From Microcella indica (GTDB taxonomy: Bacteria; Actinomycetota; Actinomycetes; Actinomycetales; Microbacteriaceae): a stretch of DNA of 64,000 bases. Where the stretch lies: positions 124,001-188,000 of the forward strand of contig NZ_CP058670.1 of NCBI RefSeq assembly GCF_013414345.1, read 5' to 3'. Shown here in pieces: positions 41,378-50,516 of this stretch (the first letter of the stretch is position 1; every line of letters begins with the position of its first letter). Both the position numbers and the translations under genes were made by a program. A model generated the notes under the pieces. That model did no database searches. It saw only the letters and a list, made by a program, of their open reading frames with translations, and had not been told where the DNA came from.

Positions 41378-42166
41378 TCAGCGCTGGCGGCGCGCCGACC
41401 GCGCAACCGCGCGCGCCTCGCGACGGACGCGCCGGCGTGCGGCGCGGATGCTCGCGGCACCCGCGGTGAGGATCGACCACGAGCGTGCCTTCGCGTAGCG
41501 CGCGAGGGCCGCATCGGGGTTCACGACCACGCGGTTGCCCACGAGTTCGAGCAGAGGGATGTCGTTGCGCGAGTCGGAGTACGCCCAGCAGTCGGCGAGC
41601 TCGGCACCGCGCTCGGCGACGAGCTGAGCCGCGGCCGTCGCCTTGTGCGGCCCGTGCATGACGTGGCCGAGCAGCTCGCCCGTGAACACGCCGTCGACGC
41701 TCACGATGCGCGAGCCGATCGCACCCGTGAGCCCGAGCCGCTCGGCGATGACCCGGGCGCAGGCCTCCGGGGTCGCGGTGATGAGCCACACCTCGTGACC
41801 CTTGTCGCGGTGATCCTGGGCGAGCCCCACGGTCTCCGGCAGCAGCAGCCGCTCGATGCGCTTCTCGTAGGTCTCGATCGCGAGCTCCTCGAGCTCGGCC
41901 TCGGTGTGGCCAGCGATGAGCTCGAGCGCGCGGTCGCGCACGGCGACCTGGTGGCGGTGGTTTTCGCCGACGGCGATGAAGCGCATCTGCTTCCAGCCGA
42001 ACCGCACGATGTCGCCGAAGGTCACGTAGCCGCGCTTCCAGGCCGCGCGACCCAGGTGGTACACGCTCGCCCCTCGCATGAGCGTGTTGTCCACGTCGAA
42101 GAACGCCACGATCGGGGTCGGGCTCGGTGCAGCTGCAGGCCCGGCGTCGGCGGCGGTGTCAGACAT
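41378..42166 (-). CDS. HAD-IB family phosphatase
   Basis: A 262-residue hydrolase. Motif I AFFDVDNTLMRG (nucleophile Asp about residue 22), motif II ITATPEACARVIAE, motif III region GPHKATAAAQLV and motif IV YSDSRNDIPLLE. This is the HAD-IB (SerB/RHB-like) layout. The C-terminus is a basic tail (RAARRRVRREARAVARSARRQR). ATG 42166 is chosen because TATGCT is 7 bases upstream; 42184 is the longest frame. Divergent from the glutaredoxin-like gene with a 53-base gap. Confidence 0.85.
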   Translation of the reverse strand: MSDTAADAGPAAAPSPTPIVAFFDVDNTLMRGASVYHLGRAAWKRGYVTFGDIVRFGWKQMRFIAVGENHRHQVAVRDRALELIAGHTEAELEELAIETYEKRIERLLLPETVGLAQDHRDKGHEVWLITATPEACARVIAERLGLTGAIGSRIVSVDGVFTGELLGHVMHGPHKATAAAQLVAERGAELADCWAYSDSRNDIPLLELVGNRVVVNPDAALARYAKARSWSILTAGAASIRAARRRVRREARAVARSARRQR

Positions 42167-42173
42167 CGTGACC

Positions 42174-42179
42174 AGCATA
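42174..42179 (-). promoter_or_regulatory. -10 element (TATGCT) of leaderless HAD-IB gene
   Basis: TATGCT on the minus strand, 7 bases before ATG 42166. Confidence 0.5.
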
Positions 42180-42207
42180 GGCACGGCGCTCGCTCCCGGC
42201 GCACGCG

Positions 42208-42213
42208 TACACT
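42208..42213 (+). promoter_or_regulatory. -10 element (TACACT) of leaderless glutaredoxin-like gene
   Basis: TACACT, 6 bases before GTG 42220, and only 28 bases from the opposing HAD-IB -10. Confidence 0.55.
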
Positions 42214-42219
42214 GAGCGC

Positions 42220-42474
42220 GTGCCCGCGACGACCGTCACCCTGCTCGCCAAGCCCGGCTGTCACCTGTGCGATGTGGCGCGCGACATCATCGAGGATGCC
42301 CTGCTCGACTTCCCGCAGGTCGAGCTCGTCGAGCACTCGATCCTCGATGATCCCGAACTCTTCGAGCGGCACCGCAACGACATTCCCGTGGTGCTCGTCG
42401 ACGACGTCGTCCACACCATCCACCGCGTCGACTCGACCCGGTTGCGCGCGGCGCTCGCCGCGGAGGCGCCCTGA
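42220..42474 (+). CDS. Glutaredoxin-like thioredoxin-fold protein (DUF836)
   Basis: An 84-residue thioredoxin-fold protein with the redox motif Cys-His-Leu-Cys (KPGCHLCDVARDII, residues 12-25) and the cis-Pro segment DIPVVLVDD. Partner unknown. GTG 42220 is leaderless. Its stop overlaps the ATG of the SRAP gene (TGATG). Confidence 0.88.
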   Translation: MPATTVTLLAKPGCHLCDVARDIIEDALLDFPQVELVEHSILDDPELFERHRNDIPVVLVDDVVHTIHRVDSTRLRAALAAEAP

Positions 42475-43196
42475 TGTGCGGGCGGTACGCGAACACGAAG
42501 AGCGGTGAGGAGCTCGGCGCCTACTTCGAGGCCGACGAGGTCGACGCGGTCGCGATGCCGGCGAGCTGGAACATCGCGCCCACGCAGCAGGTGCCCATCG
42601 TCGTCGACCGGGTGCCGAAGAACGACCCGGACGGGATGCCCTCGCGCCTCGTCACGGCGGCGCGCTGGTCGCTCGTGCCGCGGTGGGCGACCGAGCTCGC
42701 CTCGAAGTATCCGACGTTCAACGCGCGCAGCGAGACCGTCACCGAGAAGGCCACCTTCAAGAACGCCGTCGTGCGCTCGCGTGCGATCCTGCCCGCCGAC
42801 GGCTACTACGAGTGGCACACCGTCGAGAGCTCGAGCGGCAAGCCGCTCAAGACCCCGCATTGGATCACCGATCCGGTGGAGGGGGAGCTCGCCTTCGCCG
42901 GGCTGTACTCGTGGTGGCGGCCGCCCGCCGCCGAGGGTGCCGAGCCGGAGCCGTGGGTGCTGACCGCGACGATGCTCACGCGCGCAGCCCACGGGCCGGC
43001 GGCGAGCATCCACGATCGAGCGCCCGTCATGCTGCCGCGTGAGGCGTGGGACGCCTGGCTCGACCCGACCGTCGAGGGCGATGCCGCCCTCGTCGACATG
43101 GTCGTCGCCGAGAGCGAGACGGTGCTCGAGAGGCTCGAGCTGCACGCGGTCGCACCGCTGCGCGGCGACGGGCCGCACCTCATCGAACGGGTGTAG
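42474..43196 (+). CDS. SRAP domain abasic-site crosslinking protein (YedK/HMCES-like)
   Basis: A 240-residue SOS-response-associated protein. Cys2 exposed after removal of Met (MCGRYAN) forms the covalent bond with abasic sites in single-stranded DNA; PSWNIAPTQQVPIV, FNARSETV, RAILPADGYYEW and the late HDRAPVMLP (active His) are typical SRAP motifs. ATG 42474 is coupled to the preceding gene, and the exact Met-Cys start confirms it. Confidence 0.94.
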   Translation: MCGRYANTKSGEELGAYFEADEVDAVAMPASWNIAPTQQVPIVVDRVPKNDPDGMPSRLVTAARWSLVPRWATELASKYPTFNARSETVTEKATFKNAVVRSRAILPADGYYEWHTVESSSGKPLKTPHWITDPVEGELAFAGLYSWWRPPAAEGAEPEPWVLTATMLTRAAHGPAASIHDRAPVMLPREAWDAWLDPTVEGDAALVDMVVAESETVLERLELHAVAPLRGDGPHLIERV

Positions 43197-43220
43197 CGCG
43201 CGGGCCGCGCGGGCCTTGCG

Positions 43221-43724
43221 TCAGCACTGCGCCCAGAGCCCGAGCCGGGCATCCCGCGCCTCTCGTTCGGCCGCGCGCAACTCGTCCCAGTAGCGATCGT
43301 TGGGCTCGAAGAGGACGGCCTCAGCGGCGCCGCGCGCGACGAGCTCGAGGTTCACGAACGTGCCGTCCTCGGTGTAGAGGTACAGCAGCTCGCGGTCGTA
43401 GGGGTCGCGCGGGTCGAGGTCGTATTCCACGCGCAGCACTGCGCCGACGGGTGCGAGGTCGGCGAGGAGTGCCTCCGCCTCCGGCCCGAAGCACTCGACC
43501 TCGGGGTGCACCTCGGGGGTGTCGATGCCGATGAGGCGCACGGCGAGCTCCTCGCCATCAAGTGCGAGGCGCAGAGTGTCACCGTCGGTGATCGAGAGGA
43601 CGGTGCCCGTCGACGTCGCACGTGCGTCGTCACCGATCGACGGAGCCTCGCCGCCGCACGAGGCGAGCCCGAGCAGGAGCCCCGCGACCGTGAGTGTCGC
43701 TCCAAGGGAGACGGGCGAGAGCAT
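43221..43724 (-). CDS. Secreted thermonuclease-family lipoprotein
   Basis: A 167-residue protein with lipobox Cys23 (LLLGLASC) and a staphylococcal-nuclease-like domain: VLSITDGDTLRLALDGEELAVRLIGIDTPEV holds the Ca-binding Asp and first catalytic Arg, and DPYDRELLYLYTEDGTFVNLELVARG the catalytic Glu and second Arg. It should degrade nucleic acid at the cell surface. ATG 43724 is leaderless, with TAGCCT 6 bases upstream. It ends in a lone Cys (WAQC). Confidence 0.88.
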   Translation of the reverse strand: MLSPVSLGATLTVAGLLLGLASCGGEAPSIGDDARATSTGTVLSITDGDTLRLALDGEELAVRLIGIDTPEVHPEVECFGPEAEALLADLAPVGAVLRVEYDLDPRDPYDRELLYLYTEDGTFVNLELVARGAAEAVLFEPNDRYWDELRAAEREARDARLGLWAQC

Positions 43725-43730
43725 GCTGTG

Positions 43731-43736
43731 AGGCTA
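43731..43736 (-). promoter_or_regulatory. -10 element (TAGCCT) of leaderless nuclease gene
   Basis: TAGCCT on the minus strand, 6 bases before ATG 43724. Confidence 0.55.
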
Positions 43737-43811
43737 CCGGGCACCCTCCGGCACCCCGAACGGGGCGGGTTAGGCTGACCGCACCGCACGCACCGAAGGA
43801 GGTGGGTCGAC

Positions 43812-44297
43812 GTGAGCCCTCGCGAGACAGACCTGGACCCGCGATACCCGACCGCCTTTCAGCGCGGCGGGGCCGAGGAGACTCCGCCACCGGCCGCGGC
43901 ATCAGAGACACGTGCCGTTCGGTCGGACTCCCCGAGAGGCCCGGTTCTCGATGCTGGCGTCGCTGTGCCGGCGTCGACGCAGCGGCACCGCCCGACGGCG
44001 CGTGCGCTCGACGACCACGCGCACTTCGAGATCGTCGTCGCCGGCAACCCCTGGCTGCGTGCACTGTGGGCCGTGGGTGGCCTCGCCCTCGCTCTCGCGA
44101 TCGCCCTCACCGTGTACAGCGAGTACGCCTTCAGCGTCGCGCCCGGCATCTACGATCCCAGCACCTACGTGGTGCCGCGCATCGCGCAGATGCTCGCGCT
44201 GCCGCTCAGCATTGCCGGAGTCGTCGCGCTCACGGCCGCGGCGAGCCTGCGCATCGTCGCCTGGCGCCCGAGCGGGGCGCGCGACGCCGAGGAGTAG
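43812..44297 (+). CDS. Two-span membrane protein, unknown
   Basis: A 161-residue protein with about 75 residues of low-complexity cytoplasmic sequence, then two membrane helices (WLRALWAVGGLALALAIALTVYS and VPRIAQMLALPLSIAGVVALTAAASL). Family not recognised. GTG 43812 is about 8 bases after AAGGAGG, so this gene has a leader, and TAGGCT near 43771 may be its -10. Confidence 0.65.
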   Translation: MSPRETDLDPRYPTAFQRGGAEETPPPAAASETRAVRSDSPRGPVLDAGVAVPASTQRHRPTARALDDHAHFEIVVAGNPWLRALWAVGGLALALAIALTVYSEYAFSVAPGIYDPSTYVVPRIAQMLALPLSIAGVVALTAAASLRIVAWRPSGARDAEE

Positions 44298-44319
44298 CTC
44301 CCGACCATCCGCTGTGCTC

Positions 44320-45117
44320 TCAGTGCTGGCACTGCGGGCAGAACCACGTGATGCGCTCGGTGAGGGCGTCGTCGCCGAGGGTTCCCCGCTGCACGGGGGT
44401 TCCGCATCGCCGGCAGGGTTCGCGGTCGCGGTGCGCGACCCACAGTCGGCGCCCTCGACGCGTGTCGCCCGTCGTCGTGCGTTCGACTCGGTCGCGGTTG
44501 GCGCGGATGAGGCGCACCGCCAGATCGAGCGCGGCAGCAGCATCCACCTCGCCCACGGTGCGCTCGGGGAGGATGCCGCGCAGGAAGAGCGTCTCGTTGC
44601 GGTAGTCGTTGCCGAGGCCGGCGATGATGCGCTGGTCGAGCAGGGCGAGACCGAGGGGCCGAGTCGGGTCGGCGGTCAGGCGGCGCAGCGCCTCCTCCCG
44701 GTTCCAGTCGTCGCCGAGCGGGTCGGGCCCGAGGTGGCCGACGAGCTCCTCCTCGCGGTCACGCGGCGCGATGTCGAGCTCGCCCAGCGCGAAACCGACG
44801 GCCTGCCAGGGGTGAGCATCCCCGCCTCCGGAGGCCACGTCGAGCACGATGCGCGCCTCGAAGGCGGGGCGGCGCCACCGCGTGCCCGGGCGGTAGACGT
44901 GCCACGAGCCCTCCATCTTGAGATGCGAGTGCACGACGCTCGGCCCGATGCGCATGATCAGGTGCTTGCCCCGCGCGACGACAGCGTCGACGACCTCGCC
45001 GCTCAGATCGACGGTCGCGTGCTGGGGCACGCGCACGTCGCTGCTGAGCACCGCACGACCCTCGAGCGCCTCGGCCAGCCGACGCGCGGCGCGATGAACG
45101 GTGTCTCCCTCCGGCAT
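44320..45117 (-). CDS. nei: Nei/Fpg-family DNA glycosylase
   Basis: A 265-residue base-excision repair enzyme for oxidised pyrimidines. The N-terminal Pro2-Glu3 catalytic pair (MPEGDTVHRAA), the H2TH domain with GLGNDYRNETLF and the C-terminal zinc finger (CRRCG...WFCPQC) are all present. It lies 10 bases after the lhr gene, the same pairing as lhr-nei in Mycobacterium tuberculosis (Rv3296-Rv3297), and is surely co-transcribed with it. Confidence 0.94.
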   Translation of the reverse strand: MPEGDTVHRAARRLAEALEGRAVLSSDVRVPQHATVDLSGEVVDAVVARGKHLIMRIGPSVVHSHLKMEGSWHVYRPGTRWRRPAFEARIVLDVASGGGDAHPWQAVGFALGELDIAPRDREEELVGHLGPDPLGDDWNREEALRRLTADPTRPLGLALLDQRIIAGLGNDYRNETLFLRGILPERTVGEVDAAAALDLAVRLIRANRDRVERTTTGDTRRGRRLWVAHRDREPCRRCGTPVQRGTLGDDALTERITWFCPQCQH

Positions 45118-45127
45118 GCTCGGCGCC

Positions 45128-48100
45128 TCAGACCCTGAGCCTCAGGCCCTGCGGCGTGGCGACGAAGCCCGCGGCGGTCAGGGCGTCGGCGAGAGGTGTG
45201 CCGAACACGCTCTGCGAGTTGACCCGCTCCACCCGCACGCTGCGCAGTCGGGCACGCACGACGGCGGCGAGCTCAGCGGCGGCGGCCTCGAGCACGGCGG
45301 CGTCGTCCGTGAACGTCAGGGCGCTCTTGCCGCCGCGCTCCAGGTAGACGGCGAGGTGCCCGTCCACGAGCAGGACGATCGCCCCCGCCTTGCGGCCCGC
45401 GCGGTGACCCGGCGAGGCTCCCCGTGCGGAGTCGGCCGAGTCGATCTGGACGGCCGGCCAGGGCAGCGCAGCGCCGTAGGGGTTGGCCGGGTCGCTCGCG
45501 GCGAGCACTACGGCGCGCAGCGCCGGGGCGGCATCGGGGTCGCGCGAGTGCGCGCGCACCCGGTCGACGGTCGCCGGCGTGGCGAACTGGGCGGCCCCGA
45601 GGTGCTCGACGAAGTAGCCGCGGCGCACCCGGCCGGCCTCCTCCATTCGGCTGAGCACGCGATACAGCAGCGCGAAGCCTCCCACGACCTCCTCCGCCTG
45701 CGCGGCACCGCGCGTGATGACGCCATGCCGTTCCAGGAGGGTGTCGGCGAGATGCGCTGCTCGCCGAGTCGCGTCCCCATCACGGTCGGGCAGCAGCGAC
45801 CACCGGCCCGCCGCGATCGGCGGCCCCGTCCGAGAGACGGAGGCCGGGCGCGCGTACCCGCGATAGCTGCGTGAGCGCGGTGCGCGCCGAGGAGTGCTCG
45901 CCCGCTGGCGCGTGGCACCGAGCATCACCCGTACGGGCGCGAGCGTGTCGTTCGTCAGCAGGCCGGCCCACACGAGCTGCCAGAGATCATCGGCCAGGGC
46001 GGCATCGTCGACGCGGTCGAGGCCGTCCTGGCTGTTCACGACGTCGGAGAGCTGGCGGAAGAAGTAGGCGCCACCGCTCGAGAGCGCGGCGAGGATCGCC
46101 TCCTGCGACAGGGTCGGCTCGGTCGGTGCGGGGTCGTGCAGGCTCAGCGGCGCCGTCTCGGGCAGGTGCAGGCTCAGCCAGCCGTCGTTGCCGGCGAGGG
46201 AGCCCTCTCCCGCCCAGACGAGCTCGCCCGCGGCGGTGAGCTCGTCGAGCCAGGCGGGGGAGTAGTCGCGCACACGGCTCGGCAGAACCAGGGTCTCCCA
46301 TGCACTCGCGGGCAGAGCCGCGCCCTGCAGCTGCTCGACCGCCTGCAGCACGCCGTCGAGCCCGCGCAGCGTGCTGCCCACGTTCTGCCACGAGGGGAGG
46401 AAGCGCCCCAGTGTGCCCGCGCTCACGGGCTCGATCTCCGAGCGCAGGGCCGCGAGGCTTCGCGTGCGCAGCCGCCGCAGCACCTCGACGTCGACCCACT
46501 CTGTGCCGCTCGCGCCCGGGCGGAACTCGCCCTCGAGCACACGCCGCTCGCCGGCGAGCCGGCGCAGGGCATCCGTCACCACCGCGATGCCGAGCCCGAA
46601 GCGGTGCGCGACGTCCTGCGCGACGAACGGGCCGTGGGTGCGCGCGTGGCGCGCGACGAGGTCGCCGATCGGGTCGGGCACGCTCTCCAGGAACGCGGTC
46701 GGCACACCGATCGGCACGGGGGTGCCGAGGGCGTCGCGCAGCCTCGCGGCGTCCTCGACGATCGCGTAGCGGGACACCCCCGCGATCGACACCGAGTGGA
46801 CGCGGTTCGCGCGACCCAGCTCGTGCAGCCAGCCCGAGACGACTTCGGCGCGGCCGGGCGGCTCGGCCGCGAGCTCGACGCCTGCGCGCTCGACGAGCTC
46901 CTCGAGCGAGAGCGGCCCGAGGAGGCGAAGCAGGTCGACCACGCCCTCCGCATCGCGAGCCCGGCGATCGGGAGCCAAGCGCTGCAGCTCGGCCTCGGTC
47001 TGCAGGATGACCGTCGGGTCGAGCACCTCCCGCAGCTCCGCGCGGCCGAGCAGCTCGGCGAGGAGGGTCGAGTCGATGCTGAGCGCCGCAGCGCGACGCT
47101 CGGCGAGCGGGCTGTCGCCCTCGTAGAGGAAGGCGGCGACATAGCCGAAGAGGAGGGAGCGCGCGAAGGGGGAAGGCGTCGGCGTCTCCACCTCGACGAG
47201 GCGCACCGATCGCTGGCGGATGCGATCGGTGAGTTGCGTGAGGCTGGGCAGATCGTAGACGTCGCCGAGAACCTCCCGCACGGTCTCGAGAATGATCGGG
47301 AAGGCGGGAAACTCGCGGGCGACCTCGAGCAGCTGGCTCGCACGCTGCCGCTGCTGCCAGAGCGGGCTGCGCTGGCTCGGGTTGCGCCGCGGCAGTAGCA
47401 GGGCGCGCGCGGCGCACTCGCGGAACCGGCTCGCGAACATCGCCGAGCCCCCCACCTCGACCGTCACGAGCTCGTCGAGCTCGTCCTTCTCGAACAGGAA
47501 GAGCTCGGCGCCCGGCGGCTCGCTCTCCGTGTCGGGCAGCCGCACCACGATGCCGTCGTCGGCGGCGATCGCCGCGCCATCGAAGCCGTGGCGCTCGCGG
47601 ATGCGCGCCGACACGGCGAGGGCCCAGGGCGCGTGCACCGCAAGGCCGTACGGCGAGTGCAGCACGAGCCGCCAGTCGCCGAGCTCATCGCGAAACCTCT
47701 CGACGACAAGAGTCTCGTCGGTCGGCAGGTGACCGGTGGAGGCGGCCTGCTCGGTGAGCAGAGCATCCAGATTGAGGATGGCGCGGTCGTCGAGACCCGC
47801 GGCGACGAGGCGCTCCCGGCGACCCTCCGCGGTCGCCGCGCCCAGCTCGCGCGTCGCGGTGCCGAGCGCGCGCCCGAGCTCCGCGGGCCGCCCCAGGCCG
47901 TCCCCGCGCCAGAACGGCACCTTGCCGGGCTGCCCGAACGCGGGCGTGACGACGACGCGGTCGTGCGTGATCTCGTCGATGCGCCAGCTCGTCGCCCCGA
48001 GGGAGATGACGTCGCCGACCCGCGACTCGTAGACCATCTCCTCGTCGAGCTCGCCCACGCGACGACCGGCTCCCTCGCCGGGCAGGAAGACCCCGTAGAG

Positions 48101-49753
48101 GCCGCGGTCGGGAATGGTGCCGCCGCTCGTGACGGCGAGGCGCTGAGCACCGGGTCGACCGCTGAGCTCGCCTCGTACGCGATCCCACACGATGCGCGGC
48201 CGCAGCTCGGCGAAGCGGTCGCTCGGGTAGCGGCCGCTCAGCAGGTCGAGCACGGCGTCGAAGGCCGAGCGCGGCAGGCCGGCGAACGGAGCACTGCGCC
48301 GCACCGTGTCGAACCACTCCTCGACGTCGCACGGTTCGAGCGCCACGTGGGCGACCGTCTGCTGAGCGAGCACGTCGAGCGGGTTCTGCGGAATGCGGAG
48401 CTCTTCGATGAGGCCGCTCACCATGCGCTCGCTCGTGACGGTCGCGTGCAACACGTCCAGCCGGTGCTTGGGCATGAGCACGCCCGTGGAGACCTCCCCG
48501 ACCTGGTGGCCGGCGCGGCCGATGCGCTGGAGCCCGCTCGCCACGCTGGGAGGCGCCTCCACCTGGATGACGAGGTCGACCGCTCCCATGTCGATGCCGA
48601 GCTCGAGGCTGCTCGTCGCGACGACGCAGCGCAGGCGGCCCGACTTCAGGTCGTCCTCGATGTCGGCCCGCTGGTCCTTGCTCACCGAGCCGTGATGCGC
48701 GCGGGCGAGGAGGGGCTCGGCGCCTCCCGTCGCGCCGGCTTGAGCCATCATCGAGGCCGGTGGCGCCGTCGGGGGCGACGGTTCGCCAGCGAGTTGCTCC
48801 GCGTAGATCTCATTGAGCCGGGCTGTGAGCCTCTCGGCCAGGCGGCGGGAGTTCACGAAGACGATCGTGGACCGGCGCGCGAGCACGCGCTCGACGATGT
48901 CCTCCTCCACGTGCGGCCAGATCGACGGCGGCGGTGCCACGCCCGAGGTCGACCCCTCCTCCTCGACGGGCACGAGCGAGCCGGGCGCAGTCATGTCGTC
49001 GACAGGCACCGAGATCGTCAGATCGAAGGTCTTGGCGGCCGGCGGCTTCACGATCGTGACCGGGGCGGCCCCGCCGAGGAACCGCGCGACCTCCTCGACG
49101 GGCCGCACGGTCGCCGAGAGCCCAATGCGCTGCGCGGGGCGCGCCAGCCGGGCGTCGAGCCGCTCGAGGCTCAGCGCGAGGTGCGCGCCGCGCTTGGTTC
49201 CGGCGACCGCGTGCACCTCGTCGACGATGACCGTCGTGACGCCGTCGAGCGTCTCGCGGGCGCTCGAGGTGAGCATGAGGTACAGGCTCTCCGGGGTCGT
49301 GATGAGGATGTCTGGCGGGTTCTTCTGCAGGGCGCGACGCTCCTGCGTGGGGGAGTCGCCCGACCGCACCCCGACGGTGATCGGTGGCACGTCGACCCCG
49401 AGCCGTGCTGCCGTGCGCTCGACCCCGATGAGCGGGGCACGCAGGTTGCGCTCCACGTCTACGCCGAGCGCCTTGAGCGGGCTCACGTACAGCACGGTCG
49501 TGCGGGAGCCGCCCTCGGTCGCCGTCGCCGAGCGCTGCGAGGGGGTCGCGACAAGACGGTCGATCGACGAGAGGAAAGCCGCGAGTGTCTTGCCCGACCC
49601 GGTCGGTGCGACGACGAGCGCGTGGCGCCCGGTCGAGATCGCCTCCCACGCGCCCAGCTGCGCCGGAGTCGCCGCCGGGAAAGCTCCGGTGAACCACTCG
49701 CGCGTGGCCGGCGCGAAGCGACCGAGCACGTCGTCAGGCTCGGGGTCGGTCAT
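45128..49753 (-). CDS. lhr: Lhr-family ATP-dependent DNA helicase
   Basis: A 1541-residue superfamily 2 helicase, the normal length for Lhr. Walker A VVAPTGSGKTLAAF with Lys55, DEVH box in VIVDEVHAVAGTKRG, SATV motif LSATVRPVEEV, motif V/VI VATSSLELGIDMG and QRIGRAGHQVG. The second half is the Lhr-specific winged-helix and beta-barrel core plus C-terminal domain. It translocates on single-stranded DNA and unwinds RNA:DNA hybrids. CAGAAT lies 6 bases before ATG 49753. It heads an operon with nei, indicating joint work in DNA repair. Confidence 0.95.
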   Translation of the reverse strand: MTDPEPDDVLGRFAPATREWFTGAFPAATPAQLGAWEAISTGRHALVVAPTGSGKTLAAFLSSIDRLVATPSQRSATATEGGSRTTVLYVSPLKALGVDVERNLRAPLIGVERTAARLGVDVPPITVGVRSGDSPTQERRALQKNPPDILITTPESLYLMLTSSARETLDGVTTVIVDEVHAVAGTKRGAHLALSLERLDARLARPAQRIGLSATVRPVEEVARFLGGAAPVTIVKPPAAKTFDLTISVPVDDMTAPGSLVPVEEEGSTSGVAPPPSIWPHVEEDIVERVLARRSTIVFVNSRRLAERLTARLNEIYAEQLAGEPSPPTAPPASMMAQAGATGGAEPLLARAHHGSVSKDQRADIEDDLKSGRLRCVVATSSLELGIDMGAVDLVIQVEAPPSVASGLQRIGRAGHQVGEVSTGVLMPKHRLDVLHATVTSERMVSGLIEELRIPQNPLDVLAQQTVAHVALEPCDVEEWFDTVRRSAPFAGLPRSAFDAVLDLLSGRYPSDRFAELRPRIVWDRVRGELSGRPGAQRLAVTSGGTIPDRGLYGVFLPGEGAGRRVGELDEEMVYESRVGDVISLGATSWRIDEITHDRVVVTPAFGQPGKVPFWRGDGLGRPAELGRALGTATRELGAATAEGRRERLVAAGLDDRAILNLDALLTEQAASTGHLPTDETLVVERFRDELGDWRLVLHSPYGLAVHAPWALAVSARIRERHGFDGAAIAADDGIVVRLPDTESEPPGAELFLFEKDELDELVTVEVGGSAMFASRFRECAARALLLPRRNPSQRSPLWQQRQRASQLLEVAREFPAFPIILETVREVLGDVYDLPSLTQLTDRIRQRSVRLVEVETPTPSPFARSLLFGYVAAFLYEGDSPLAERRAAALSIDSTLLAELLGRAELREVLDPTVILQTEAELQRLAPDRRARDAEGVVDLLRLLGPLSLEELVERAGVELAAEPPGRAEVVSGWLHELGRANRVHSVSIAGVSRYAIVEDAARLRDALGTPVPIGVPTAFLESVPDPIGDLVARHARTHGPFVAQDVAHRFGLGIAVVTDALRRLAGERRVLEGEFRPGASGTEWVDVEVLRRLRTRSLAALRSEIEPVSAGTLGRFLPSWQNVGSTLRGLDGVLQAVEQLQGAALPASAWETLVLPSRVRDYSPAWLDELTAAGELVWAGEGSLAGNDGWLSLHLPETAPLSLHDPAPTEPTLSQEAILAALSSGGAYFFRQLSDVVNSQDGLDRVDDAALADDLWQLVWAGLLTNDTLAPVRVMLGATRQRASTPRRAPRSRSYRGYARPASVSRTGPPIAAGRWSLLPDRDGDATRRAAHLADTLLERHGVITRGAAQAEEVVGGFALLYRVLSRMEEAGRVRRGYFVEHLGAAQFATPATVDRVRAHSRDPDAAPALRAVVLAASDPANPYGAALPWPAVQIDSADSARGASPGHRAGRKAGAIVLLVDGHLAVYLERGGKSALTFTDDAAVLEAAAAELAAVVRARLRSVRVERVNSQSVFGTPLADALTAAGFVATPQGLRLRV

Positions 49754-49759
49754 CCCGCC

Positions 49760-49765
49760 ATTCTG
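49760..49765 (-). promoter_or_regulatory. Probable -10 element (CAGAAT) of lhr
   Basis: CAGAAT on the minus strand, 6 bases before ATG 49753; first base departs from TANNNT. Confidence 0.35.
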
Positions 49766-49812
49766 CCCCTCGGCACCGACCGCGAGCCTGACAGGATGCG
49801 CCCGGGCCGCGC

Positions 49813-50448
49813 TCAGGCGTAGCGGGCGCGCAGGAAGGCGAGCACGTCGGCGAGCTCGGGTTCGCTCACGCTGTGGCCGAGCCCTTCGTAGATGCGCGTC
49901 GTGAGGGTCGAGTGATGCGGCAGCCAGCGCTGCGTGGCCTCGACGAACGACGACGGGATCACCTCGTCGTGCGTGCCGCGCCCCCAGAAGACCGGGGGAG
50001 CGAGCTGCGCAAGCCGGTCATCGGCGGGGGCCTGGCCCGGCACGACGAAACCGGCGAGCGATACCGCGAACGCGAAGCGCTCCGGGGCGTGACGCAGCAG
50101 CTGGATGCTCATGGCCCCGCCCTGGCTGAAACCGAGCAGGCCGACCGACGTGGCCGAGGTTCCGTCGAGCCACTGCAGAAGGCCCCGGGCGGCGGCGTCG
50201 GCCCCCGCTGCGCGCTCCTCGTGCGAGACGTTCTCGAGCGGGTACCAGGAGTAGCCGGGGCCGGCGCGCAGGGGGGCGCGCACGGCGGCGATGACCGGGT
50301 CGAGGGGGAGGTGGGGGGCGAGGCCGAAGAGGTCGCCCTCGTGCGAGCCGTATCCGTGGAGCAGCACGAGCAGTGGTCGGTCGGCGCGCTCGCTCTGCGG
50401 TGCAGACCACAGCACGGCGCTCTCGTCGATTAGTTGCACGGCGCTCAT
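49813..50448 (-). CDS. Alpha/beta hydrolase, phospholipase/carboxylesterase family
   Basis: A 211-residue cytoplasmic esterase. Oxyanion region LLVLLHGYGSHEGD, nucleophile elbow LLGFSQGGAMS (Ser about residue 119), Asp in WGRGTHDEVIP and His in YEGLGHSV. Related to YpfH/acyl-protein thioesterase-like carboxylesterases; natural substrate unknown. ATG 50448 follows GGGGGA directly. Confidence 0.88.
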   Translation of the reverse strand: MSAVQLIDESAVLWSAPQSERADRPLLVLLHGYGSHEGDLFGLAPHLPLDPVIAAVRAPLRAGPGYSWYPLENVSHEERAAGADAAARGLLQWLDGTSATSVGLLGFSQGGAMSIQLLRHAPERFAFAVSLAGFVVPGQAPADDRLAQLAPPVFWGRGTHDEVIPSSFVEATQRWLPHHSTLTTRIYEGLGHSVSEPELADVLAFLRARYA

Positions 50449-50516
50449 TCCCCCATGGTGTCAGGTGCATCGTGTCTGATGCGCGCGGGAGGCCGCCGAG
50501 CGGGTGACAATGGAGC

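Noticed and set aside
41258-41400. Possible duplication of the 3' end of the HAD-IB gene (CTCAGCGCYGGCGGCGC at 41260 and 41377)
   Set aside because: Only about 17 bases match in very GC-rich sequence; no wider similarity.
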